64,000 bases of DNA from Novibacillus thermophilus (GTDB taxonomy: Bacteria; Bacillota; Bacilli; Thermoactinomycetales; Novibacillaceae): assembly GCF_002005165.1 (NCBI RefSeq), contig NZ_CP019699.1, positions 3,162,001 to 3,226,000 of the forward strand. The letters run 5' to 3'. Every line of letters starts with the position of its first letter. The stretch's first letter is position 1. Shown here in pieces: positions 56,298 through 64,000 of this stretch. Below the pieces are notes generated by a model that was not told the DNA's origin, did no database searches, and worked only from the letters and a program-made list of their open reading frames with translations. A program made the translations under genes and the position numbers.

Positions 56298-57002
56298 TCA
56301 TTTCTGGTAAATCGACTCATTCTTGACCCACACGTTATCTCCGGCATCCCATTCGTAGAACATCTGGTCAATACTTTCTTCGTTGATCAAATCCTCATCC
56401 GTGGTCACCCGTATCTTGACGCCATTTAAAAACGGATTCAAAGAGGACAGGTGTTCCAATTTTTCAGTGACTATTATGATCCGTTGATCCGGGTTCTGGT
56501 TCCATTTCATGTACAAGAGCAGATCATATACATCATCACGGGCCACAAAAACGTGATACAGCTTGTGTCCAATCTGCAGGGCCCCCACAAACGGTTCAGG
56601 TGAGGGCACTATGTTCGGCTCATAGTCCCAAAATACTTCATACAGTTTGAAAAAGACCAGACGTTTCAAAACGTCTTCTGCCTGCCAGTTGAGCCAATAG
56701 TTATGCGGCAGGTGAAATTCACGCACGCCGTTGGATCCTAAAGTGTAGACCGGAATGAGTTTGTCCCCTTGAAACAATTCGTGTTTTAAAAGCAAGTAAC
56801 TTCCTGCCAGGGACTTGAGTTTCTTCTTGTTATAGAGGCCGAACAGGTTTTTCAACTGGACGCTCCCCGCGCAGCCAATGGTGGCGACTGCGTACAACAC
56901 GGGGTAATATGTCCTGGGAATGTCGATGTCGCGCGGCATTCCCCGTTCCCGCTTCCACCCCACTTTCCAGTCATGGTGCGTTGAAAAAGGACTGACGAAC
57001 AT
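56298..57002 (-). CDS. Replication-relaxation-like protein of the mobile backbone
   Basis: 234 residues from ATG 57000-57002 (MFVSPFSTHHDWK), which has AAGGGG 9 bases upstream; a start at 57041 would overlap the previous gene by 26 bases. An apparent winged-helix half (YYPVLYAVATIGCAGSVQLKNLFGLYNKKKL) is followed by an alpha/beta half (LYHVFVARDDVYDLLLY, QRIIIVTEKLEHL). The same order is seen in the replication-relaxation protein at 60257-61255. Function is unknown; it is inferred to act in replication or transfer. Confidence 0.55.
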   Translation of the reverse strand: MFVSPFSTHHDWKVGWKRERGMPRDIDIPRTYYPVLYAVATIGCAGSVQLKNLFGLYNKKKLKSLAGSYLLLKHELFQGDKLIPVYTLGSNGVREFHLPHNYWLNWQAEDVLKRLVFFKLYEVFWDYEPNIVPSPEPFVGALQIGHKLYHVFVARDDVYDLLLYMKWNQNPDQRIIIVTEKLEHLSSLNPFLNGVKIRVTTDEDLINEESIDQMFYEWDAGDNVWVKNESIYQK

Positions 57003-57015
57003 CTTGTCCAGCCCC

Positions 57016-57836
57016 TTACAACTTCCGAACGATTTTCCCATATATTTTCTCTTTATCCACGTTCACGTCCCGAATACGCACCAGCACCCGCTCTCCTTTG
57101 CGAAGTTTCTCAAATTTCAAGTGGGGCGTCGATACGTCTACTCCCGGCTCCAGGTTGACAAACACACCGTACTCCACCACTCCGGTTACAGTTCCGGCAT
57201 ACTCCGAACCGGGGGTATACCGTTTAGCACAGTCCGGAAAGGGAGAGGGTTTCAACGCTTTGGCACTCAAGGTCACGTGTCCGTTTTCTTTGTCTACTTC
57301 CATCACTTTCACTTTCAGGTGATCCCCTATCGCATACCGTTCGCGCAAATCATCAAGCCACCCGTGATCTACTTCCTGAACCGGAATTTTGACACCGATC
57401 CCCCCAATGTCCACGCGCATTTCTTTCATGGACACTTTCCTCACGACGGCTAACACCACTTGCCCTTCTTCCAGGCGGCTCCAGGTAAGCGCGGCCATAA
57501 ACTCCAATGCCGCCTTGCGCGAAGCTGTAAACACGTCGTTCTCCCGGTCATAGTTTAACACCCGAAAGGCAATCTTTGTCCCTAACAGAACCCTCAATTC
57601 CTGGATGTTGTCGCATCCTGTTTCCTCGAGAGGGATATACCCCGAATGTGTCCCATTTGCACTATACCACACGGCTGTCCCAGTTTGTGTTCAATTCCCG
57701 ACATCTCTGCCTGCAAGACCGTACGGTTTTGGTAGGCGGCAATAATCTCTTGCCAGTACTGGTCTTGCTGTTCCTTCTGCACCGCCTTTTCAGGGTCAAA
57801 CCCTTCAACCAATACATTTAACATTTGATCTGTCAT
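57016..57836 (-). pseudogene. S1-domain RNA-binding protein, frameshifted
   Basis: Frame 1 (from ATG 57834-57836, MTDQMLNVLVEGFDPEK) is lost near 57683, where one base is missing. Joining gives IEHKLG-TAVWYSANGTHSGYIPLEE and continues to 57016, about 273 residues. At least two S1 folds are visible: GQVVLAVVRKVSMKEMRVDI and GSEYAGTVTGVVEYGVFVNLEPG. Similar proteins occur on plasmids and conjugative elements of bacilli next to transfer genes. An internal ATG at 57672 could still produce most of it. Confidence 0.78.
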
Positions 57837-57864
57837 ATCTTATCATCCTCCTGCTTAAAAAATT

Positions 57865-59571
57865 TTAAAAAAGTTCCTGCCGAATTTTTCGTTGTTTTGT
57901 GCTGTCATGCTTTTTCACGTCTTGTTTTTGACTCTCTTTTGAAACCTCTTTTGTCTCCGGATCATCTTGTGAAGGCTCACGTACTTCCCTGTCAGTATGG
58001 GCACCGCCTTGTTCAGGTTGTTTCTCTTCCCCTTGGTCATGGCGGAAATGATTGACCGTTTCATCAAAGAAAATGGGATGTGGGTCTTCGTGGTGAATAT
58101 AACGGGTTTTATTTTCCCGCTTCGGCGGGATGATCTCGATTTCATGTCTGATCAGTTTAGGGACCGTTTCCTTCTTCAGTTCCGACGATTGCTTTCTTGC
58201 AAAGAAGCGCATGAGTCCTTTGGGCTGGCGGGTGGTCGTCTCCCATTCCCGCTGTTTTTTCCAGTCACGGGGGACGAAACGGCCCCGGCCGATCTTGGGC
58301 GGTTGGGGTGTTCCGTTCTGAACCAGCTTGTACACAAAGTGGAACCGGGGAAGCCCGTCCATCAACTGGGTGTAGAAGAAGCGATATTCCTCCTGCTCGG
58401 TGTCCCGGTAGTGAGACGGAAAAAGGTTCGCCCCGATGATCTTCGTGTCATAGGTGGCCTGTCGGACGATAATCTGCTTCTTCCCAAACTCTTCCGCGAA
58501 CTCCTTGGCGTCTTCTGCCGATATACCGCCAAAACAGATTTTGTTGCGGCAACCGTTTATAATCGCGCGTTTCACCGCCTTGCCACTCATTTTGCCCGTC
58601 TCCACTTCCAGTTGGCTCAACGATTGACAAGCAAAAATGCCGGCCACCCGGTATTCGGCGGCAATGTTCAAAAACCGCTCAATATCCGGGTTAATATACC
58701 GGGAATACTCGTCCACGATCAGAAAATGGGGAACACGGGTCTTTTCGGTTCCGCCCCGTCTGAACGTCCCTGCCTGTAGGTGCATGATGATGTACTGGCC
58801 AAACGCATCCCCACTTGTCCCCAGTTCCCCCAAGGCGGTGTTCACCGCCAAAATACCGCCTTTTTCAAAATGCCGGTCCATGTCAAAGCTGGACTGTCCG
58901 GTCATGATAGTTCGCAAACGACTGTTCGCTGTCAGGTTCTCTAACTGTGCCCTGAGACCGATTACAAACTGGCGGTATTTGTCTTTCATGGCCCCCAACA
59001 GTTCCGTCTTGAAAAATTTGGTCAGATCATCCTCGCCCTGCCGATGGATCAGTTCATTCACCTTGTATTCCAGAAGTTTCAGGTCACGTAAGGTATTGAC
59101 TACATCACCTAAATCAATTCGGTCCCCATGAAGCCGTTTCAACAGCTTGGTCACATTCCGAGCAGAGACTTCCTGAACGGTAGCAAAAAAGGCTTCCTGC
59201 TTGCCAAAAAGGCTCTTTAATACGGCCACGGTGGCCTCAGCAACGGTATCCTCATCGCCAATCATCGGGTTAAACCGGTGGCTCTCGTATGACGGGTCAT
59301 AACCAGTATCCACGGCATATCCCCGCTTTTGGGACGGGTCAATATGCACAAAATCCAATCCCATTTCCTCACACATTTCCCGCACCATAAAGGCGACGCC
59401 CCCTTTCGGTTCGATAACCGACAGCCCAAGCGGTTTCCCCCTCGCTTTCTGTACCAAGAGGTTGTAAATAATCGGTTTTAATATAGTGGCCGTTTTCCCG
59501 GTACGAGTTGGACCGACGACGAGCATGTGCGTATAGGGATCGTCACCGCCCCAGATGATCTTGTTGTCCAC
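57865..59571 (-). CDS. VirD4/TraG-type coupling ATPase without membrane anchor
   Basis: 568 residues. Walker A is VVGPTRTGKTATI (about 18-30) and Walker B is HFLIVDEYSRYI (about 280). The TraG/TraD motor fold with its all-alpha insertion follows, and the C-terminal 100 residues are charged and low complexity. These ATPases deliver relaxosome DNA or substrates to a type IV secretion channel. There is no N-terminal transmembrane segment, which most VirD4 proteins have. The gene immediately upstream (59584-60078) encodes a four-helix membrane protein that could supply it. Confidence 0.87.
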   Translation of the reverse strand: MDNKIIWGGDDPYTHMLVVGPTRTGKTATILKPIIYNLLVQKARGKPLGLSVIEPKGGVAFMVREMCEEMGLDFVHIDPSQKRGYAVDTGYDPSYESHRFNPMIGDEDTVAEATVAVLKSLFGKQEAFFATVQEVSARNVTKLLKRLHGDRIDLGDVVNTLRDLKLLEYKVNELIHRQGEDDLTKFFKTELLGAMKDKYRQFVIGLRAQLENLTANSRLRTIMTGQSSFDMDRHFEKGGILAVNTALGELGTSGDAFGQYIIMHLQAGTFRRGGTEKTRVPHFLIVDEYSRYINPDIERFLNIAAEYRVAGIFACQSLSQLEVETGKMSGKAVKRAIINGCRNKICFGGISAEDAKEFAEEFGKKQIIVRQATYDTKIIGANLFPSHYRDTEQEEYRFFYTQLMDGLPRFHFVYKLVQNGTPQPPKIGRGRFVPRDWKKQREWETTTRQPKGLMRFFARKQSSELKKETVPKLIRHEIEIIPPKRENKTRYIHHEDPHPIFFDETVNHFRHDQGEEKQPEQGGAHTDREVREPSQDDPETKEVSKESQKQDVKKHDSTKQRKIRQELF

Positions 59572-59583
59572 GTTTCCACCTCC

Positions 59584-60078
59584 CTAACGCTCTTCTACTT
59601 CATCCCCCAGGATGAGGTAGATGTCCTGGTTATCTGTTTTCTCACCCCTGAAACGGCGTTGAATGTTTCTCCACTTTTCGGACAGCGGTTCGTCCGTCCG
59701 CACCAGTTGCTCTTTGTCCACGTTGCCCCGCTTGTGCTGAAAGGCGGTCACGGCGCGCCACCAGACGGCCACCAAACCGAGCATGACGAAAAGGAACAAA
59801 ACGTACACCACGCGCATGACAATGAGGGGCTGGACGATGAAGTCCCGCTCATCCCAAAAGGTGTAGATCCATACCCCAACGAGGCCGGATACATAAAGAG
59901 CAACCGCTACCATGTGCAGGTACGGCTGCTTCCGGGTCTTGAGATAGTGGAAGATACTTATCCACACACTTATCCCCAACATAATCCACAAAAGCCAAGA
60001 GGGAACAAGCCATGCCCCGCTCATGAGCAGGGTTCCGCTTGTCAGGGCAAGGAAAAGGTTGATTTTGTCCCAGATCAA
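59584..60078 (-). CDS. Four-helix membrane protein upstream of the coupling ATPase
   Basis: 164 residues: four hydrophobic helices (about 8-25, 27-43, 53-75, 83-108) and a charged cytoplasmic tail (KEQLVRTDEPLSEKW). It lies 12 bases before the ATPase gene. By analogy with coupling systems encoded as separate anchor and motor, it may be the membrane partner of the ATPase. No family was recognised. Confidence 0.65.
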   Translation of the reverse strand: MIWDKINLFLALTSGTLLMSGAWLVPSWLLWIMLGISVWISIFHYLKTRKQPYLHMVAVALYVSGLVGVWIYTFWDERDFIVQPLIVMRVVYVLFLFVMLGLVAVWWRAVTAFQHKRGNVDKEQLVRTDEPLSEKWRNIQRRFRGEKTDNQDIYLILGDEVEER

Positions 60079-60263
60079 TGTGCCAGATACTCCTTCTCTG
60101 TCCGGTTGTATACCGCTAAAACAAAATGCATGTCATCGGTCATGATCTCTTTCATCAGCGAAAAGATTTCTTCTTGCTGGGGGACAGTGTATGTTTTCCG
60201 TTCTTCTTCAATTTCCGGTCGGCTGATTAAGCGGCATACGTCCTGCAACGGCTCGATCAGCAT
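60075..60263 (-). CDS. Small hypothetical protein of the transfer operon
   Basis: 62 residues, MLIEPLQDVCRLISRPEIEEE..., predicted soluble and acidic. It overlaps both neighbours by a few bases (ATGA-type at each end), the signature of a translationally coupled operon, which supports it as a real gene. The family is unknown. Confidence 0.6.
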   Translation of the reverse strand: MLIEPLQDVCRLISRPEIEEERKTYTVPQQEEIFSLMKEIMTDDMHFVLAVYNRTEKEYLAH

Positions 60264-61255
60264 AGCCTCAACTCCTGATCCGTGATTTCGATGATTTCAA
60301 CTTTCTGAACACCTGTCAAATACTCTCTGACTCGGTCTGCAAAGGCTTCATAAACAAACAGCACAGCTTTCCGGTCAAGACGGTCCCGCCGCATCCGGTC
60401 CATCAGCGTCAGGTCGTTCATGAGCAAATTGACCGCATACTTCTTTTCCCCGTTGTGGAAAATAAAATGTCTTTTGTATTCCTCCGGCATACGCTCTCGA
60501 TTGGGTTCAACCTCCCCGTATTTTGTGATTGTTTTCACAAATTCTTGATCTGTTTTAAATCGCTTGAGTACGTTCAGTGCATAGGTGTACGGCAGGGCAC
60601 ACACGGTGTCGAAAACACGGTCGCTGGCGAGATACATAGTCCGAAACGCGTCAAACGATTCCAACCCCCTGAATAATACAAGATTGTGCCGTTTTCCCAT
60701 CTGCCGGTAACTTCTGTTCATCTCTTTCATTATGCGGCGCAAGGTCTGATCTTTTGCTCCGGCCCGGACGATGTAGACCAGGTACTCTCGTCCGTCTTCT
60801 GTCACCACGGCTCCTTTGCACAAATCGCCCCGCTCCATCTGGTACTTCTTCTTTAACGCCCGCGAATCCAAAAAGGTGTAGCCTTCTCTTTTTAACGCCA
60901 CATACAGGTCATTAAAATCCAGATACCCTTCCATGTTCTGCCTCTCTATTCTTAAATCCTTTGCTTCAATGTCCTCGTCTATCAATCCCCTTTCCCGTAA
61001 TAACCGGATTCCTTTGTCGGTGATGGTGTATATGGCGGTCCGTTCTCTCCCTTTCTTTTTGGCTCGCATGATGATTTTTGATTGAATGTACCCGCTGTTT
61101 CGCAGAATGTACATTTTACGGTACGTATATGCCTTACTTCCTCGAAAATACAGCCGTTCTATCTGCTCCCTGGTCATGATCCGGAACCGGTACAAGTCAT
61201 ACAATATTCCCTCATCCGTTTCTACCACTCGCTTAATGGTCTTCCGCTCTCCCAT
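60257..61255 (-). CDS. Replication-relaxation family protein
   Basis: 332 residues from ATG 61253-61255 (MGERKTIKRVV) with AGGAG 8 bases upstream; the longer frame to 61444 is non-native. A winged helix at the N-terminus (YDLYRFRIMTREQIERLYF, KMYILRNSGYIQSK) is followed by an alpha/beta nuclease-like domain (EYLVYIVRAGAKDQTLRRIMK). This matches the replication-relaxation family found on Gram-positive plasmids and ICEs, thought to help start replication or transfer by DNA binding. It lies directly before a cluster of TTTGACA repeats. Confidence 0.8.
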   Translation of the reverse strand: MGERKTIKRVVETDEGILYDLYRFRIMTREQIERLYFRGSKAYTYRKMYILRNSGYIQSKIIMRAKKKGRERTAIYTITDKGIRLLRERGLIDEDIEAKDLRIERQNMEGYLDFNDLYVALKREGYTFLDSRALKKKYQMERGDLCKGAVVTEDGREYLVYIVRAGAKDQTLRRIMKEMNRSYRQMGKRHNLVLFRGLESFDAFRTMYLASDRVFDTVCALPYTYALNVLKRFKTDQEFVKTITKYGEVEPNRERMPEEYKRHFIFHNGEKKYAVNLLMNDLTLMDRMRRDRLDRKAVLFVYEAFADRVREYLTGVQKVEIIEITDQELRLC

Positions 61256-61431
61256 TCCACCACTCCTGCAACGTTGGTAAGGTTTACCGTAAATTTTGGC
61301 TTGTGGGGCTGTTTGTTCGTGTCTACTTTTACGGTAGACACTCCCAAACTTACTGAAAAACGAACTTACGTTCCTTTCCGTAAGATATGGAAAATAATAA
61401 AAGGATTCACTGGATTTTCGACAGTTTTTTC

Positions 61432-61648
61432 GTGTCAAATACACCTTTTGAAAAAATCAAGTTTAACGGAAAATGGTGACCACAACTTTTTATTGCCATC
61501 AAGGCATTTTTACAACTATGAAATCCATTGTTTTTGACATTTCTAAAACGTGTCATATTAACATTCTTAAAAAATGACTTTATTTGACACAAAAAAAATG
61601 CTTTTTAACCCCGTCTGTATGTGTCAAATAGAAGATTTATTTTGACAT
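61432..61648. repeat. Six TTTGACA-type 9-mers in alternating orientation
   Basis: GTGTCAAAT at 61432 and 61621, GTGTCATAT at 61550, ATTTGACAC at 61582, and TTTTGACAT at 61532 and 61640. They form three inverted pairs in about 217 bases upstream of the replication-relaxation gene. They could be binding sites for that protein, an origin/transfer region, or in part -35 boxes. Confidence 0.5.
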
Positions 61649-61768
61649 TAAAAAAGCGATTCCCGCATTTGGCTTTTCATAGGATAATCCGTAGAAGGTT
61701 TTCCCAGGTCAATATTTACGATTTCTACCGCTTTCTTTTTGGCCTGTTTTTCCATTTTCCGCTCCACT

Positions 61769-62344
61769 TCACTGGATTGTTTTTTTTAACAGGTCAATAT
61801 GTTTAGCACCAAAATCGGCCAAATGTTTATCATCAACCACAAACAGGACCACTTTTGCCTCGTTACCCAACAATCCTGTTTCTGTCCACGATACATGTTG
61901 CCAACTATCGTCCGGGATAAAACCAGCATGTCTAAAATTATCTATCAGGAACTTTGTATAACGGTTGTCCAAGTCCCGAACCATTCTGTCAGGGAAATAA
62001 TGTATGACATAAATGTGGGCCTGTTTAAACTCATGTTTAATGGGAATTCCCGACTTGGCAAGCCAAAACGCTCTTTGATACATGTCCCGAACCTTGCCTT
62101 TAATTTTCATCTTTTCATCATAATGGGGAAGCATCCCCATGTATTCAACCGAAAGCACCGGATAACCAAACCCATCCAGCCACTTCACTGTACAGGGGCG
62201 TCCGACCTCATCATCAGGCAATTCAGCATGATCATTGATATACCCTTCGTAATACGCTTCCAGCGCATCCAGCCACCGATGGTACAGCTCAATTCTCATC
62301 CTTTCAGCCAATTCGATAGACTTGGGATATGGTTTATAAAACAT
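61769..62344 (-). CDS. RusA-like Holliday-junction resolvase
   Basis: 191 residues. The block IYVIHYFPDRMVRDLDNRYTKFLIDNFRHAGFIPDDSW (quoted only as motif: the RDLDN and PDDSW parts are key) matches the RusA family's D-x-D-N metal-binding site and second Asp pair. Such enzymes cut four-way junctions and are frequent on phages and plasmids. The N-terminal 100 residues are not assigned. It is in line with the other backbone genes but separated from them by the repeat region. Confidence 0.65.
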   Translation of the reverse strand: MFYKPYPKSIELAERMRIELYHRWLDALEAYYEGYINDHAELPDDEVGRPCTVKWLDGFGYPVLSVEYMGMLPHYDEKMKIKGKVRDMYQRAFWLAKSGIPIKHEFKQAHIYVIHYFPDRMVRDLDNRYTKFLIDNFRHAGFIPDDSWQHVSWTETGLLGNEAKVVLFVVDDKHLADFGAKHIDLLKKTIQ

Positions 62345-62557
62345 TTCTTTTCCTCCTTGTCTGACTATGTTTTCCTATCGAAAAAGGCATTCTAACGATT
62401 GTCGTCCGACATGCTTCGACATGAAAAACATCGCAGATTCTATTGTCCGACACCATCTGCTTAAAACCCGTCTTGACGCTAAAAAATAAGAAAAACTAAT
62501 TCGATCTGCTCAAATAAAAATACATGCTAACAGCTACAGCTAACGTATTCATAATAA
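62345..62557. other. Intergenic DNA
   Basis: About 210 bases with no gene or clear structure. Confidence 0.4.
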
Positions 62558-62797
62558 TTACAGAAGATTGTATCTATTTTTTCTAAAATATACTAATATG
62601 CTTATCCATTGGATAACCAGTCTAAAGAATACTACAAATACATAGAGTACAGGTACTAAAACCGCCGTTAAATATAATATTGGTGTTGCGACTGTTGTCA
62701 TAATAAAAAATGTGAATCCGGTTAACACTACCGCGTGTAAAAGAATCCAAACAATCAAATATTTTAATGGTTCCTGTTGAATTTTTTTTAAGGACAT
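62558..62797 (-). CDS. Small two-helix membrane protein
   Basis: 79 residues with two or three hydrophobic segments (IVWILLHAVVLTGFTFF, PILYLTAVLVPVLYVFVVFF). It starts at ATG 62795-62797 with GGAAG upstream, 28 bases after the ParR-like gene. The function is unknown. Confidence 0.6.
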   Translation of the reverse strand: MSLKKIQQEPLKYLIVWILLHAVVLTGFTFFIMTTVATPILYLTAVLVPVLYVFVVFFRLVIQWISILVYFRKNRYNLL

Positions 62798-62824
62798 TTT
62801 TATACTCTTCCTTTCTGATCAATT

Positions 62825-63217
62825 CTAAAGTGATATATCGCCGAGTGACATCCCTAAAAAATCGACATTGTCCGCAAAGCCTTCCTGTTTCTCAGCCCTT
62901 CGTTTTGATTGTTCTGGCTTGATTGTCGTACCTTTTAACATCGCGACTTGCTTATTTAATTCGGTCACCTGTTGAGATATCGTTTTTAGATTCCGTTCAA
63001 CCGCTTCCAACTTTCCGTCATACCGACTGAGCTTATTGATGAGATCCTGATGTTGATCCAGCAACACCTCAATCATGTGGCTTTGTTTCTCAAAAGCCGT
63101 TTTATACGTAAGGGTAAATTCCACGGCCTGGTTTAGAAATCTTGTCTTTTCACCCCTTTCCGTTAAGGTTTCAAAATAGGATTGAACCCTTTTATTCGGA
63201 CGAAAACCGATCTGCAT
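62825..63217 (-). CDS. parR: ParR-like DNA-binding adaptor
   Basis: 130 residues from ATG 63215-63217 (MQIGFRPNKRVQ) behind GGGAGGTGG; the longer frame from 63283 is less likely. A ribbon-helix-helix-like N-terminus (FRPNKRVQSYFETL, then RFLNQAVEF) precedes a long coiled coil (about 55-105). It is just downstream of a ParM-like gene and beside an iteron array, the arrangement of type II segregation systems. It would bind the iterons and link them to ParM filaments. Confidence 0.72.
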   Translation of the reverse strand: MQIGFRPNKRVQSYFETLTERGEKTRFLNQAVEFTLTYKTAFEKQSHMIEVLLDQHQDLINKLSRYDGKLEAVERNLKTISQQVTELNKQVAMLKGTTIKPEQSKRRAEKQEGFADNVDFLGMSLGDISL

Positions 63218-63230
63218 ACCACCACCTCCC

Positions 63231-63525
63231 TGTTTAACAGTATCAACCCTTGTGTCTATTGGCCTTATACCCTTGTTTTTCATGATATGTTTAACAAAAG
63301 TGTTTAACAGCTTAATCGCTTGATATGACAGCGCTCATTAAGCTTTTTCACGCACTCTGTACAACAACAAACCAATTCCCATCAAACTGTTGTTTAACAA
63401 AAACTAAAAAAACAGCTTTTAAACCCATTTGTACCAAGGGTTTTAGCTGTTAACGTGTTTGTTTAACAATTTCACGCAGAATGAGCAATAAAGCCTTTGC
63501 TGATGCACCTTTCTGCTGTTTAACA
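63231..63525. repeat. parC: Six TGTTTAACA iterons, candidate parC centromere
   Basis: Exact TGTTTAACA at 63231, 63288, 63301, 63391, 63460 and 63517, all in the same orientation, in 295 bases between the ParM-like and ParR-like genes. A seventh partial copy (TGTTAACG) is at 63448. One copy overlaps the leader of the ParR gene, suggesting autoregulation. Confidence 0.72.
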
Positions 63526-63529
63526 AGAT

Positions 63530-64000
63530 TTACCCACTATACGAAAGTCTGTCTTGTGTTTCCTGTTCCATTCTAGGTTCATCTTGTCGTTGCTGTATCT
63601 CCATAAGTTGCAGCATACCGCGTGCCTCAGACAACTGTGGATCTTCTACAATATGAATTTGTTTGGATAGCGGATGCTGTCTCAAAAGGTGCCCAACATC
63701 CGCCGTTGTTCCGCCCGCAAAAAAGATTTTGCGAATAAAACTTATTTTGTTGCCCCACCTGTTTTGTAGGCTGTCTAATACTTTACGGGTGATATGCCGT
63801 TTGCTGTCTTCTATTGTGTTGGAAAAGTCGTACTCGACTCCGTCGTAAAAAACAATCCCGTCATCATTTATAATGTCCTCTGCTTCCATGACAGATATTG
63901 GTGCTCCTACTTTGCTGTGAAAAGCACGCTGAACCATTCGCCGAATTTCCATTGCGCCTACATCATCAAGTGTAAATGACAACTCGGATTGAAGGCGAAA
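63530..64000 (-). CDS. parM: ParM-like actin-type segregation ATPase, N-terminus outside the window
   Basis: The C-terminal 157 residues are visible; the frame is open to the right edge. The block KIFFAGGTTADVGHLL followed by IVEDPQLSEARGMLQ is the adenosine-binding and helix region at the end of ParM/StbA/Alp-type actins. ParM polymerises on ParR-bound centromeres and pushes plasmid copies apart. With the ParR-like gene and iterons it forms a complete-looking type II partition module. Confidence 0.75.
   Translation of the reverse strand, partial: FRLQSELSFTLDDVGAMEIRRMVQRAFHSKVGAPISVMEAEDIINDDGIVFYDGVEYDFSNTIEDSKRHITRKVLDSLQNRWGNKISFIRKIFFAGGTTADVGHLLRQHPLSKQIHIVEDPQLSEARGMLQLMEIQQRQDEPRMEQETQDRLSYSG

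Noticed and set aside
55517-56429. Plus-strand frames at 55517-55714 and 55986-56429
   Set aside because: No start signals or families; the second overlaps the real minus-strand gene at 56298 and the surroundings are decayed.
58130-60285. Long plus-strand frames over the coupling ATPase and membrane protein
   Set aside because: They are antisense shadows; the minus-strand proteins carry Walker motifs and consistent coupled starts.
61445-61537. N-terminal extension of the replication-relaxation protein to 61444
   Set aside because: The extra 63 residues have no ribosome binding site at the ATG and unnatural composition, while ATG 61253-61255 has a good AGGAG site.
1-64000. CRISPR arrays, rRNA and tRNA genes
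   Set aside because: No regularly spaced repeats with unique spacers and no rRNA or cloverleaf-like sequences were noticed; the TGTTTAACA array has irregular spacing and is better explained as a centromere.

Overview
The window reads as DNA of a low-to-medium GC Gram-positive of the Bacilli (probably Bacillales). It has strong AGGAGG-type ribosome binding sites, frequent GTG/TTG starts, CcdA/TlpA redox genes, an RNPP-type pheromone gene and IS families common in thermophilic and alkaliphilic bacilli. A species cannot be named from the sequence. It is a mosaic: metabolic operons cut up by insertion sequences, next to a plasmid-type or ICE-type backbone at the right end.

Layout. 1-6.6 kb: an edge-truncated IS256 element; a vsr mismatch-endonuclease gene split by an IS4-like element that itself carries an IS1380 element; a truncated FAD oxidoreductase; an IS701-like remnant. 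6.7-11.3 kb: a minus-strand operon with a frameshifted trans-sulfuration enzyme, GntR/FCD regulator, dicarboxylate/amino-acid symporter, enolase-superfamily enzyme and a tiny membrane peptide. 11.4-13.2 kb: an ISLre2 element. 13.3-15.8 kb: a thiol-redox operon (TlpA-like, CcdA, polytopic membrane protein, OsmC). 15.8-20.4 kb: a perfect 39-bp hairpin, tyrosine recombinase, frameshifted nuclease lipoprotein, and an HNH endonuclease whose last codons are cut off by a second IS4-like element. 20.4-34.7 kb: strongly decayed DNA with IS1380 (x2), IS4/IS5377-like, IS1634 and older IS scraps around broken BCCT transporter, formylglycine-generating enzyme, TauE/SafE exporter, MFS and sigma-54 activator genes. 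34.7-37.1 kb: comM 3' fragment, double-HTH regulator and a second IS256.

37.3-53.3 kb is the most coherent part: a carbohydrate locus. Seven minus-strand genes encode a secreted multidomain polysaccharide-active enzyme, SMP-30 lactonase, GH105 unsaturated-uronyl hydrolase, two enolase-superfamily dehydratases, a DHDPS/NAL-family aldolase and an SDR dehydrogenase. A divergent IclR regulator follows, then (past an IS110/IS1111 element) an ABC importer with a binding lipoprotein and two permeases but no ATPase. The inferred scheme is extracellular depolymerisation, oligosaccharide import, removal of unsaturated uronic acid, and non-phosphorylative sugar-acid breakdown (dehydrogenase, lactonase, dehydratase, aldolase).

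53.3-55.3 kb holds an intact secreted-pheromone precursor gene overlapping the 3' end of a TPR receptor beheaded by the third IS256. 56.3-64 kb is the mobile backbone, all on the minus strand: ParM-like actin (running off the edge), six TGTTTAACA iterons, ParR-like protein, RusA-like resolvase, replication-relaxation protein, membrane protein, VirD4/TraG-like coupling ATPase lacking its own membrane anchor, S1-domain protein and a second replication-relaxation-like protein.

Two cautions apply. Many otherwise conserved genes differ from an intact frame by one or two nucleotides, often in short homopolymers, so either the region is decaying or the assembly has indel errors. Repeat copies with non-matching flanks show that the order of segments has been rearranged by recombination between IS copies.
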